Below the pieces are notes generated by a model. The model was not told where the DNA came from. It made no database searches and saw only the letters and a program-made list of their open reading frames with translations. This document shows positions 34,341 through 45,582 of a DNA stretch of 64,000 nucleotides, in pieces (the stretch's first letter is position 1; each line of letters begins with the position of its first letter). This stretch comes from Dicyema japonicum (taxonomy: Eukaryota; Dicyemida; Rhombozoa; Dicyemidae): assembly GCA_011109175.1 (NCBI GenBank), contig RDEW01000009.1, positions 454,875-518,874 on the forward strand. The letters are read 5' to 3'. The position numbers and the translations under genes were made by a program.

Positions 34341-35200
34341 GAAGCAGTTTGATAGGACAGACGCTAATCTACCCTTCTAAGAGCAATCACCAAATACTCC
34401 AAAAACCACTCAAGATATGAGATAATTTTGGAGAGCTAGCCAAGCTTTTGTCAAATTCGAATAAGACCTCCACCTGAACTTTCTTTCCTTTAACACGGTG
34501 ATCCCGGGGTAATAATACGGTTATGCCTCTTAAAACGAAATATCGATTTTGTAATTGCTTATAAATCTTTGAATTATGATTTAATCTCAAACTCAATGAA
34601 GTTACATTTTCTTGTGAAAAACTATTAACTTAGAATTTATCGATCCCATTCGCTAAGATCAGGTAACGGTTAATTGGTCATACGTTTAAGCTGATGACGT
34701 ATTTCTAATGCACTATAGCTCAAGTACACTTAATTTCCTCAATATGGATGTAACCTATATTTTTACCTTGGACACATGAGACATAGAACAAGCAAACATT
34801 CGCATACAAAAAGCATCTGATCTGCCGATATTTTAATTTATTTTTTTATTTTAAACTAAGAATCACCAACAAATTAGGGGGAAAAAGTGACCGTCAAATG
34901 ATCAGGGCCTACTAGCAACCATCTCACCTTCGCCACGAGATCCGACGCACTTCCTGCATGCATGTGTTACTTTTGGGAACTTTGGAGGTGTCAATAGGGC
35001 TCCCGTTCTCCTCATAAGTGCCTCAAAAAGAGTTGATCTTAGTGGATAGGTAGAGAACCTTTGTAGAGTCCTAGTGACTGTTGCTTGAAAGGCAGTGACT
35101 TTTTTTAGATTAGTTAGTTATTAAATAAAATAATATTAAAGTTTTTTTTGAATTATTTATTTAAAATATAAAATTTATAAATATAAATATAGCAACGATA

Positions 35201-35656
35201 ATGACCTCAGATCCTTTTCTCGTTTTGGGTGTTTCTGAGAATGCCAGTGATGAGGAAATAAAGAAGGCCCACAGAAAATTAGTGAAAAAGTACCATCCTG
35301 ATCACAACAAGGCGAAAGATGCTACAGAAATAACTAAAAAGATAAACAAAGCTTACGAAGAAATAAAGGATATGGAATCGAGAAATAAACACAGGAGGAA
35401 AGAAAACACTCATAAAAAAGATGCCAATTATTATGACAATGAGAACTTTAATTTTGAGAACTTTTATAAGAAAAACAGGAATTACAAATCTGGGCGATTT
35501 TCCGAATATTTTGAGGGTTTTTTCAAAACATGTCTTTTTGACGTTTTCGATACTGATGATTTGCCACCATTCACCTCATTCTACGACAGTTCTGCTGATA
35601 AGGTCTTCAACAGCTTTTTCAGCAGGCCAATTCAAAAACTCAAGAATAATTATTAA
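35201..35656 (+). CDS. Small J-domain protein (DnaJ/Hsp40 type)
   Basis: An intronless 151-codon frame. Residues 4-65 form a J domain: [20 protein letters not shown] (helix I-II), [16 protein letters not shown] with the essential HPD, and [12 protein letters not shown] (helix III-IV). J proteins stimulate the ATPase of Hsp70 and deliver clients. The remainder is Asn/Phe/Lys-rich with no Cys-rich domain and no C-terminal substrate-binding domain, so it is a type III-like protein. There is no signal peptide or transmembrane segment, so it is probably cytosolic or nuclear. The upstream 80 bp is almost pure A/T. The frame is intact. Confidence 0.85.
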   Translation: MTSDPFLVLGVSENASDEEIKKAHRKLVKKYHPDHNKAKDATEITKKINKAYEEIKDMESRNKHRRKENTHKKDANYYDNENFNFENFYKKNRNYKSGRFSEYFEGFFKTCLFDVFDTDDLPPFTSFYDSSADKVFNSFFSRPIQKLKNNY

Positions 35657-35774
35657 TTTTACAAACAATTAATTTTAATTATTTTTAATAACCAATAATT
35701 TGATTTCTTGTTAATTTTTTGATGAATAAATTAATAAATTGTAGTTTCACACTGATACTTTCCTCTGCTTCTCA

Positions 35775-36180
35775 GCCCATGTGGAATCTATCATATCAAC
35801 CTGTGCAAAGAAGATCAATTTTGTAAAGGCCTTCCTTTGGAACTGTGGAGGAATTTATCCGCCAGGTATCGGGACCCTCTACAAGCAGTATGTCGAGCCA
35901 ACAATAGGCTATGCATGTGCTGCATGGGGATCTAACCTGTCGGCAACGAACCTAACAAAAATTCAAGATATCCAGTCAAGAGCAAAAAAGTTACTAGAAA
36001 AATATACAGATAAAGAAATGCCCCCAGAGCACTCGAGTCTATCATAGAGGCAACTTGAGGCAATTTCAGAAGAGGAAAGGAAAAAGACCCCCGTCCGTAT
36101 AGAAAATGCGTGGGATCACAGTCGGAGCATCGAGAAAAAATGGCCCGATTATTGAGAGATGCCGGGATCACCTGAATATT
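35775..36180 (+). pseudogene. Non-LTR RT post-thumb fragment
   Basis: GTLYKQYVEPTIGYACAAWG followed by LTKIQDIQSRAKKLLEKYTD is the conserved segment just C-terminal to jockey/I-type reverse transcriptases. A decayed tail follows. The RT core and both ends are missing. Confidence 0.65.
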
Positions 36181-37179
36181 AGTTATTGATTAAGACGGTG
36201 TTTCTTTGGCTTAAATAATAATAATAATAATTGCTGATTCCTTTTAACATTTAATTGTAGAATAATCAATGTAGAGTCGGTACCCGGATTAGGCTCTACA
36301 TTATTAGCTAGAAGTTGCAAAGAGAAAACTGGGGAAATTGTAGGCCATCCTTCTGAAGGTAGTAGAAGGGTAAGAAATATCGAACGGTTTTTTATGCATA
36401 ACTTGCACTGAGCGCCACCACAATAACAGGTGAACGCATGACGCCATGTTTTAAGTCTTTCTTATGAAGTTCTCCAGTCACACGGAGGAAATGTAACGCA
36501 AGGATGGAAATAGCTAACGGCAAGAATAGTCGATACATGGCACAAGCGGAACCATAAACACTATTTACTGATAACGAGGACGTTCATTAACTAATTTAAC
36601 TAATGAATAAATTGTGTAAAGACTTCTGCAATCAAATGCGCCATTAAACGTCTCCATTGTACCCACTATCGAATGAAATTGCCGTGTGCGAAAGACACTG
36701 AAACGGGTCAAAAAATGAGAAAAGGTGATCAGTCTCGAGGTCATTAAGTGTACATGAAGGTTAGAGTGGAGGAATTATAATTTAGGGAGTACAGGGGGAA
36801 GTAAATTCATAGTACTTTTGATGATTTATATGTTTTGGGTTTACCATTTGCATAACAACGAGGACAACAGAGGGAAGCTTCAAACAAACATTGAACTGCT
36901 TGTACTCCAAGGTAAAACGGAATACATGATTTTGTTAAGAATTTATTTATTCACTCATAATTTTCATTTATAAGATTGATTTCGGTAAAAAAAGCCTGGA
37001 TTAAAAAATCCCCAGAAAGAGCGAGGGATTTATTGGAATGGCTTAACGCAAACCTGAAGGCAGCCAGGAAACCACCTGGTTAAAGAGGACCCATGGAGAC
37101 TTTGGCCGTCATATAAAAGAAAGCGTCTGCTCGTAACCACGAGATTTGAACTCACACAAATTCGGCCTCCTACTGTTTA

Positions 37180-37395
37180 GTGATGTTGTATTATTAATCC
37201 AGGATACAACGAGAAAGTTAACAGTAAACGACTAAATAAGTGTATCCAGTTTCCACTGTCACAGAAGCATAGTCCATCAACTTGCATTTTCTGGAAACCC
37301 TCAAGTGGAGAGGAGGAAAGATAATGATCCTTTTTCGTGCCACCTGACACTGGGCGCCACCTAGATATGTGGATCACATGACGCCACTTTAGTGA
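37180..37395 (+). repeat. SINE-like repeat, first of a tandem pair
   Basis: The unit runs from 'ggatacaacgagaaagtta' through 'aagtgtatccagtttccac' and 'cctttttcgtgcc' to 'gtggatcacatgacgccact'. The next unit (37400-37635) repeats the same order with about 20-25% change and an extra ~20 bp. No protein frame is conserved. Confidence 0.75.
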
Positions 37396-37399
37396 TTTA

Positions 37400-37635
37400 T
37401 TATTTATTAACCCGGATACACCGAGAAAAAGTTAAAGTAAACAACTAATTAAGTGTATCCAGTTTCCACTTCTAAGAAACAGAGTCCATCCGGAATCAGC
37501 ATAAAAAAGACGTCCATTACATGCAGTTGTGGAAACCCCTCCAGTGGAGTGGGGAAGAGATAATTATCCTTTTTCGTGCCGGCCTGGCACTGGGCGTCAC
37601 TTAGACAGGTGGATCACATGCCACTTTAGTGATGT
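37400..37635 (+). repeat. SINE-like repeat, second of a tandem pair
   Basis: It repeats the order of 37180-37395 and adds 'agcataaaaaagacgtccat', a segment also present in the minus-strand copy at 715-890. It ends at the GTGGATCACATG signature. Confidence 0.75.
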
Positions 37636-38309
37636 TATAATAATAATATAATCAGACTGTTCAGAGTAAATAAACAACTAAAAACATAATTTTTAAATAT
37701 TATAATTAATATATTTAAATTTTTGTTTGAAGAATTTGTGGCTAATGTGGTTTCAACATAGATTTTAGGTCAAATATTAAATGTTAAAAACAATCTTTGA
37801 TTTTATAAACGCTACTTATAGAGTAGTAACGGAATAATTCTGGGATTTTTCTATGAGAAGAACAGTTTAAGATGCCCGTCATGTCTGTGTCGGTCTCTCC
37901 CTTGCCTGTCCAGGATCACTTGGGACACTCCATTTCTCTAGTAACCCAGTGATCCTGGGTAAATCAATAAATCTATCAAGTCAGAAATGCAGCCATAACC
38001 TCCACGGAGGTGTACCTCTGTCTCTGATGCTACATAAAAGGTAAACACACTGGGAGTTGCTTAGCATTAAATTTCCTCAATTAATCGATTACCCCCAACG
38101 ATTTAGAGTGAATATTAAACATTCTTTATAGTCAATATGCTCATCAACGAGAAGATCTGGACCTTTCACCAGGAGAGTAAATTGCAGGTGTAACCATGAT
38201 CAGTAATACTAAATTGTGTGTTTAGCTTAAGAAGACTATCAAACAAAATTTAAGCTTATAATTAGTAGTTTCCCATGTATGCTCTCTACTGGCCACCACT
38301 GCATTTTGT

Positions 38310-38670
38310 AGCCGACAAGTCCTACGGATGACAATATTCCCTTTTGCTAATGGTCGGAACCTGGTTTGGGACAATATGTATGTTGATACATACTCTCCGA
38401 AAAATTTAGCCGCTTAGGTCTAGGACCCAAATCATACTTCTAAGCAAGCCAAAGATCAGAAGAGAAGTACCAAAGCATTTCGGAAGATCACATGTTTTTC
38501 CAATTTGCTGTTGAAACGTCAGGAATCCTTGCCCCACAAGCGGACTATCTAGTCCATCGGATCAGTTTAATGATCCAATAAGTCACCAAGGATCCACGTG
38601 AGGCTGGATGGTTCGAGAGCGTATCTCGATAGTATGTCATAGGAAACAGCCTGGTCATTCAAGCTCCCTA
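38310..38670 (+). pseudogene. RLE-element 3' part, decayed
   Basis: IPFANGRNLVWDNMYVDTYS is the RLE core with one Asp kept. It is followed by AVETSGILAPQADYLVHRIS and VTKDPREAGW, the C-terminal block. Stops separate the pieces. It is 5'-truncated. Confidence 0.65.
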
Positions 38671-38744
38671 AATTAAGTGCTCCTTAACAGTTTAATTGTA
38701 TAACTGATAAATTAGTAGTCAAATAATTTTAAAATTTTGAGTTT

Positions 38745-39410
38745 TTACCTAAATTGTAAACATGTAGAAATACCTGATGTCAAGTTAATATTTTCCAAGT
38801 CCTTATTCACCGATGTTATTCGTTTATCCAAAATACTGAGACTCTTCTTCCTTTCTCGTTCCAAATGATTCATCTTCTTCTCTGATTTCATCATATTTCG
38901 CTTATTACTACTTTCAAATTCTTTCAACGAGTTTTTCGGATGAAAGATTTTCTTTTCCGAGATTTCCTTTAAGCTTTCTCTTTTAAATAAAAACTATTTT
39001 TAAAATATTCAAGCATACCGCTTTCATTTGCCGTTTTTCCCGCAAGTCGTATTTATAACTGCGAGTAAATCGATTTTTACATTATTTGCGGCAAGTCGGT
39101 TATCTTTAATTGAGCCTCGGTGGATCTGGGGAATCAATTTTAAGTCTTGGTTACATGGGTGAACCACAGGATAATAGTCATGACGATTGTAATTTTGGTT
39201 TGTCGAAATCGTCATTTGTTCTTTTGTAGTAAGCAAAAGAGTTATGATTTCGCCACTTTTGCTGCAAACAGTTTTTGGTTGAATTGGTTGCATCCCTCTC
39301 TTGCACTCATGTCGAATACATGTTTGAATGTTGGAGAAATAGCCCTTAAAAGCAAAAATATCTTGGCTTCTCAAGATGGATATGATATTTCGTCCTCCTT
39401 TGGGTGGACA
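38745..39410 (-). CDS. Hypothetical basic coiled-coil protein, spliced
   Basis: The C-terminal exon (LKEFESSNKRNMMKSEKK ... LERERKKSLSILDKRITSV) is highly charged and predicted helical. It joins through a 25-nt intron (acceptor near 39000) to an exon ending YDLREKRQMKA. That joins through a 22-nt intron, near 39060-39085, to TEAQLKITDLPQI. The frames stay open across both introns, which argues for a real gene. The N-terminal exons near 39100-39410 are unclear. I recognise no family. It lies tail-to-head with the XRCC3-like gene on the same strand. Confidence 0.4.
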
Positions 39411-39628
39411 AAATGATGGAATCAGGACATTGGAACGTTTTGGAACGAAGAGCGTCTCCTGGTTTTAATATATGGCGCTATAAGTTAGTTAAAAGTACTC
39501 CCGCATTACCCATAAGCATATGAATACTTAGGATTGCGCTTGTCCTCTGTTTTCACTACTCGTTCTACCAGTTTACTCCATGTAACTTTCCTCCCCAATT
39601 AGGCGTCAAAAACGTTTAAAAATAAATA

Positions 39629-40420
39629 TTAATAAAATTGAATCCCTTTATTGGTAATAGTAAAGTCTACACATACGGGAGGTAGATTAGGTGCAGAAAG
39701 GACTGTGAGAGTCCGTCTTTTGGTCCCCAGATCAACAGAATCACAATACCGACTCAAAATAAGGCGGACATTCATATAATGGGCCCAACCCAACCCCAAG
39801 GCAGGAACTTTTGTCTTGCTAAATGAATCCTCCATGCAGTCTGTCACCTGGTTTATGCAAAGAATTGATCCGCCAGTCTTCGCTTTAACGTCATGTAGAA
39901 GCCTGCCGAGTTCAGCAATTTGTCGGGCTCTTACATTGGCGGGAGAAATTTCCTGACCACGAAAAACCGCAGCAACTGAATCAATGACAATCAAAGGAAC
40001 TGAGAATTTGGCAAGAAGAAGATTCAGCTTGTTTTTGAGACATTTTATGAGACTTTCCTTAATTTATTTAGGAAACAAAATACATAGTCGGCACAATTTT
40101 CCACGAAAATCTTGTCTGCCCTATAAGTGGAATCACGTAAGCTGAGGATTTCGAAAAGTCTATGTGAAGGGAAAGGACCTCCGGATTGAATGAACAAAAC
40201 AACTGTTTTAAAAGCATTAAATACCTTCAGATTCATTCAAGTCAGCAGCCGAGCATATTTGAAGTCCTAATTGAGTTTTTCCTGATGCCCCCTCTCCACT
40301 GATTTCGAATATACCCCAAATTCCGCCTATATTATTTTTTCAATACAACCCTTTAAGATTTTGTTCAAATTGGACGATCCGGTGTCTAAATATTTTCTTT
40401 TAGGGTACTCCACCGCTTAT
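39629..40420 (-). CDS. XRCC3: XRCC3-like RAD51 paralogue
   Basis: Exons are joined by 22-30 nt introns. The core shows a Walker A (GEGASGKTQ) after GGIWGIFEI, and a Walker B in IVIDSVAAVF. The C-terminal part (ARQIAELGRLLHDVKA, SILCINQVTDCMED, VPALGLGWAHYMNVRL) ends with LTVLSAPNLPPVCVDFTI. That last block is characteristic of XRCC3 rather than RAD51 or DMC1. XRCC3 works with RAD51C in homologous recombination and Holliday-junction processing. The C-terminus is complete (stop at 39629). The N-terminal exon is uncertain upstream of 40420, where a mini-exon and 23-25-nt introns seem likely. No frame breaks are seen in the core. Confidence 0.8.
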
Positions 40421-40639
40421 AGTAATAAAAATTTAGCAACCACTAATCCACATTTATACTTCCCGCCAATTTTAAATAAAATATATTATTTGAATATTAA
40501 AAGTTTAATTTTTAATATTCAAATAATAATAAAGTTTAATTTTTAATATTCAAATAATAAACATTGTTAATTTTAGACAAAAATGAAAAAAATTTTTAAA
40601 TATATTATGTTGCTTTGGACCGCTTGAACATCCGCAGGA

Positions 40640-41745
40640 AAATACCATAGCGGATTTCGCTAAAGGTCGACAGAGGACATTCCGGAAGCCATAGATGGGA
40701 GTGTGCAGCTGCTCAAAGATATAAAAATGCCACGACCATCCTGGAGATCGATATGTCAAGAGCTTTCGACACTATTAGCAGACACACTCTAATAGATGTC
40801 CTACAACAATTCGTGGACCAATTGTTGCAAAGGATTATTGGAGAACTGCTCTCTAGTACTGAACTGTCGGTCGGGATTGAAGAACTATATCCAGGCTACA
40901 ATCGGTTTTCCAGGGAAATTCTCTCTCCCTTAATATATGTGATATATCTCGGATCTAAGAACGTATTACAAAGAAAAAATAAAGGAAGTCGTATACGGAT
41001 TTCTTATCCGAGATAAAAAGCTATCTCACATTTACTGAAAAATGTACCTGACAAATTGTGTGAATTGTTCCTAATCGCAAACCGGGACAAAACCGAAATA
41101 ACCAAATCAAAGAATAGACAACATTCTTGATGAACGTTAGTGATGTGTCAACAAGTTTGGATCCCTACTTGGAAATACAGAATACATCACAAAAAGGAAA
41201 ACACTTGCAGGAGTAGCAATGCAAAACTCAAAAAGGGGTGGCTGCGGGACTAGATGTTACTCTACGGATGTGCATATTTAATAAATTTGTGAAACCAGTA
41301 CTCACTATAATGCTGGTGCTTGTGCCTGTTTGTTTGCGGAATCGATGGATCTCGATGCGTTTCACAAAAAACAGTTTAGAGTCCATTTGGCATGCAATGG
41401 ACTGTCAGGATCTCAAATGCTGGAATTTATCTTAAAAAATGCAAGAGTAGACCTCTAAGCCTGGACATCTTAGCAATCTATCGAAAAGGGCCAGATGGTG
41501 GAGACTGTTTGGACACATCCTGCTTATGAATCTCGCTGCCCCAGCGAATGTGGCGATGGAATAGCACTTCATGTTCGAAGGAAAATGCCTCTGTGGCCGA
41601 CCAAGAATAACACTCCCTATAATACTTGAGAAAGACCTCCAAAAAGTGAGGAAATGCCTAAAGATGGGAGACCATCTAGAAAAGGAGATTGATTGCGTGT
41701 AACCGTGGAGGATGGAAGAGACTAATTAATAACATCGTTTCTTGT
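40640..41745 (+). pseudogene. RTE-like non-LTR retrotransposon relic
   Basis: Plus-strand fragments run in RTE order: TILEIDMSRAFDTISRHTLI (RT catalytic Asp in MSRAFDT), LSPLIYVIYL, and TKSKNRQ near a decayed ADD region. They continue with LLGS-like text (near 41155), then ARWWRLFGHI near 41490 and GRPRITLPIILEKDLQKV near 41600. Stops and frameshifts are frequent, but the order is kept over about 1.1 kb, making it the longest RTE copy here. Confidence 0.7.
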
Positions 41746-42129
41746 GTTGCATATGCTTTGCTATAACCATTATGGCAAGGTGATAAGTGCTTATAATGCA
41801 TTACTCCTGTCCTAAAAATTGGGAGTATTTATTCAGTTCTTAATGGATACTGAAAGTCGTGGGAACCTTAAATAAGCATCACAAGAATTTGAGAAATCCA
41901 AAATCAATTGGTTAAATGATTTAACTCTTGATTATACAAGACTTTAAGTCTCATCACACATCTGATGTAATCTTAGCTAAAAGCACGTAGGATATTTTGA
42001 AATTATGAATTAATTTGGGTCATACGTGGGTCGATATACTTATTTCCTTTCTTGCAGAGCTCATAACTTGATTTTTGTAATAATTCATAATATACCAGAA
42101 AAAGCTTTAATCCAGTCCCTCCAACCGGA

Positions 42130-42250
42130 TTGTGACATTTTGCAAGTATCTGACTTTATATGAATCCATCCATTGGAGTAGAGAAGATAGGGGTCCTTTT
42201 TGGATGCCAGCCTAAGTTAGAAGGATCCAATGACGCCTATAGAATTAAAA
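42130..42250 (+). repeat. SINE-like repeat fragment
   Basis: 'tccattggagtagagaagat' and 'ggtcctttttggatgccagc' followed by 'ggatccaatgacgcc' match the 3' half of the 37-kb units. The fragment is truncated at the 5' side. Confidence 0.55.
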
Positions 42251-42522
42251 AAGTCAAGAGGAAACAGGATATTCATCGGCAAGCGGTAGGAGGTAGAGAA
42301 TAAAACCCACATCTAAATACAACGCGAGCGACAGGACTAATCACTCTACTGTCTAATCTTCATACCTTGATTTCAGTGAATAGTCAATAAAAAATGTACC
42401 AAATAAATCCAAGCAAAATTTTTATTTCTCAAAAGTGACAGATATTTTCCTATAAAACAATATTAATTTATAATAACTTTTATAAATTTTAAAAATAAAT
42501 TTATTATTCTGTGTCAAGTGTG

Positions 42523-42764
42523 ATGAAGCTTATTCCTGATTTTTTAATATACAAATCAGCTGCTGACCATTACAGCCCAAAAAGTGATATTCATCCACAA
42601 GTATGCGATTGCCATAAATTTAGTTATTTTTTGCTACCAGATGGAAAAGAATCCGCTTACTTGGGATGACCTGCGCCTTCTTCTCGTTTGCGTTCAACTT
42701 GCCCTTCTTTATTGCCCTGCATCAGATAAAGAAGACTGGATACAGCTAATCACTAATTTTTAAT
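42523..42764 (+). CDS. Small hypothetical spliced gene
   Basis: The start exon (MKLIPDFLIYKSAADHY) joins across a GT...AG stretch of 23 or 40 nt at about 42601-42640 to a second exon (NPLTWDDLRLLLVCVQLA). That ends in TAA at 42762-42764. The product would be about 67 residues with a short hydrophobic segment in its C-terminal half. I do not recognise the family. The call rests on frame continuity and AT-rich flanks, so it may be spurious. Confidence 0.3.
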
Positions 42765-42829
42765 TTACATTAACTGGTTTTTCCTTTTCTCGATCTTTTA
42801 ATATCTTATATATAGTCATATTTTCTTCC

Positions 42830-43780
42830 TTGAGTGTGTGGTCCCTTAGATTTTTCTTCTTCTAGTGGTGTCATCGGATCAACCTTATTCAGGAGACGCC
42901 GCATTCAAAAGAATGCATCTCTTCATTCCATTGGGAGACAACTTTGCTCTCAGGCGATGAGTTCTGTCTTCGACCTTGTTTCCGGACAATTTCCTCTGGA
43001 TCACTGTCCTGGCTCTACTGGAATATGTCAGAATCAGTTGGTTTAGTTTTATTCTTGGTCCTTGGAATAACTTCATCAGGCAATTTGGAAAGTCCATCCC
43101 AATTCCGTGCTGTCAGAGCCAATATTCCCCGAGTCCACTCATCCTATGGTGGACAGTACAATTTTATGGATCGAATTTTACTCAAAAATTCCTTCGTTTT
43201 GTGGAGAAGGCGCAAGCTTGTTCCATCTATTTATGTCTCAGAAAAAAAGTTGGTCAGCGCAGAAGTTAACTACCTTAATCAATTTCCGATGCATGCACGA
43301 GAGAAGGTGGTTTCGGATGGGTACAATGGAGGACCACAGGTGCTAATTAAACCAAATTGGATCACCAAACTGACTATATTTTGTATTTCTTATTCTCAAT
43401 CCATGTATTCAGAATAATATAGCCAATTCGCTGTCTGTGAGAGTAGATTTAACTGTTTAATTATGTGTACTTGTGATGTTTGAAAATATTTTTAGATAGA
43501 TATGTATAATTTTGTATTTATGTGCTTTCGACCGTTCAATGTTTGTGCTGTTAACTTGATTTTACTAAGAGTAACTATGCAAGATTATCTTATCCATTAT
43601 TAGTAACACTTAGAAACACGACAAAGTTTTAAAATGTCTAATAGAGTGATCCTGGTGTCCTTGTCTTGCCTTTTTCAATAAACTGCTACAAAGTCAAGAA
43701 TTAAACCCATAAAGAAGTGGTGGTGCAGTGTAAATAATTTCTTGAGGATTCCTCAAAAGTAAGCGATTTATTTTATTTGT
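42830..43780. other. Overlapping open frames without recognised domains
   Basis: Several frames of 60-157 codons overlap on both strands between 42834 and 43417. They have no domain or splice pattern, and the composition is less AT-rich than the surroundings. It may be an old element or gene relic. Nothing is seen in 43420-43780. Confidence 0.3.
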
Positions 43781-43784
43781 TTAT

Positions 43785-43930
43785 TTAATCCCAAGACCAC
43801 CAGGAAAGATAGGTCAAAACTAACTAATTAGGTGATCCCAGCCTCCAACAATATCCGAACTCTCTCTATTTGGTCTTCTGGTGATCCAACCGCACTCCGG
43901 AAGCGTCTTCTCTTGCTTCTGCAAAGGGAT
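43785..43930 (+). repeat. SINE-like repeat head
   Basis: 'cccaagaccaccaggaaag', 'actaactaattaggtgatcc' and the following 'ctggtgatccaaccgcactc' resemble 63.78-63.99 kb, so the two define a shared head longer than 140 bp. A partial copy follows at about 44245-44285. Confidence 0.6.
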
Positions 43931-44639
43931 TCAATCAACGTGCACTTTATATTACCGATCGAAATTCCTCTGCATGGGTCACCTTTTCCTTGAGTGGGTT
44001 TCCCAGTTCCTTGCAGAAACGTAGGAAACCCTGGCCATTTTTCAACGTCGCCTCATCAGAAACTGGTCGCCAATGGGGATGTCCGTGTGGTGCATAATTC
44101 CCGCTTGAGGGAGTTCAAACGGTCCACTCTCGAAGGGGGAATCGCAAAGTGATAAGTGGTTTAAAACCACATATTTCATCTCAGGAGGGGTCCAGCGCCA
44201 TGAAACATCAAAGAGAGGATACACTTAATTATTATTATTATTACCCCCAGGATCACTGGGTCAAAGAGAACACTTAATTAGAAATTCAAATTAGTTTCCA
44301 GAAAATTGTCATAAATGGTTAAAATTTGTAAACAAAGATAAAAAATATATATTCAAAATTATTATTATTAAAGTCACTCCCGAGAAAACATAAAGTTAAT
44401 TAAGCCTCCCTTGCAGACCAAGAAACACACTTCCAACCTGCTTAAAAGATGACTACGAACAAAATAGTCGTAAATTGGTGACAGCGGACGATCTGGATGA
44501 TGTTCGAATGAGGACCAGGAACAAGATGGCGTAGGCGAGGAGGATGGCGAGGAGGATGGCTGCAAAATATGGCTCAAGCGAACCCCTTTTAGGGCCACGC
44601 GAAAGAGCTCTTAACTAACTAACTAAGCCTCCCTTGTGC

Positions 44640-45475
44640 CGTATTCCGAATCATCCTCTCCGTCAGCCTCGAACTTGAAAATCGCAACATTCAAATATTT
44701 TAATCCTCGCCGTGAGTGAAGACAGATGTGCAAGAAGTGAGACGTATAAAGTACGACGGATTCCAAGACCCCCAAATCTAACTGGGAGTGTAGCTTGCTT
44801 CCATGTAGCATCGTCGAATTTGACATTAAATATTTGCTCCGTGGAGCTGAGGAAAGACAAATCAAAGTGCTCAAGCTGCTCTAGTTGGGAATAGTACGGG
44901 GCTCTCCTGAGTAAATAGGCGATTATCTAAATGTTAAGACTTCTTTTCATGAGGAATAGTGATGAGTGTGAGTCAAGTAGCTGTAATCTGTCCAGCGATT
45001 CGCATATAAGTTGTTTTTTGTCAAGGAGGATATGCTTCATCGCATTCCTAGTGATCGGGGATCCAAGAAAAATCAATTCGTTTTCAGGGGTCGAAATCCC
45101 ATCAGGAAATAAGGAGTAAAATTTTGGAACAATTGAAGAGAAATCAGCGTCAGCAAGACCACAGTTTGTTATTTCACATTTCGTTGTATTCAATTCAAGA
45201 CCCACCTAGGACAACGTGGGATGAGTACTTCTAACTCCTAGAAGACCATCTCCGGGGACCTCGTAAGACTGCGTCATCGAGGTACCAGATGTTGAGTGGG
45301 CATCGAGAGAGCTTTGTAATCCTCTCAATTCCGAGGGAGAACATCAGTGGTCCGAAGGGGTCGCCCTGTTGAACACCTGAGGAAGATGGAACCATGAAAT
45401 CCTCGTGCAATAGAGATGTAGGCTTTCCGCATGAATAATTGACCAGTTCAAATATGTATGGACATCTTTCTTTGC
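44640..45475 (-). pseudogene. RLE-type non-LTR element, RT segment
   Basis: The minus strand reads SSGVQQGDPFGPLMFSLGIE and LNIWYLDDAVL near 45280. Then comes MGLELNTTKCEITNCGLADA (44927-45205) and the thumb region ending ARIRRTLYVSLLAHLSSLTA near 44700. It is very close to 53.9-54.9 kb, so it is a recent member of the same subfamily. Both ends are truncated and at least two frameshifts are visible. Confidence 0.75.
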
Positions 45476-45582
45476 CATCAAAAATTAAATAGGATTAATT
45501 AATTGTAAATATTTTAATATTTACAAAAATTCAAATATAAAAATAATTTAAATATTACGTGTATTATTCTCGTACTCAAATT

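Larger units (their letters stand above)
36181..38300. other. Repeat-rich non-coding region
   Basis: It contains SINE-like copies (36250-36440, 37180-37395, 37400-37635) and a tRNA B-box-like stretch at 37130-37150 on the minus strand. I find no gene. The part around 36440-37080 has longer semi-open frames but no domain I recognise. Confidence 0.45.

Noticed and set aside
39147-39416. Plus-strand 89-codon frame
   Set aside because: It lies opposite the candidate coiled-coil gene, whose exons join in frame. The plus-strand frame has no domain.
42834-43417. Overlapping frames up to 157 codons
   Set aside because: Four frames overlap on both strands with no recognisable motif, so none can be preferred.
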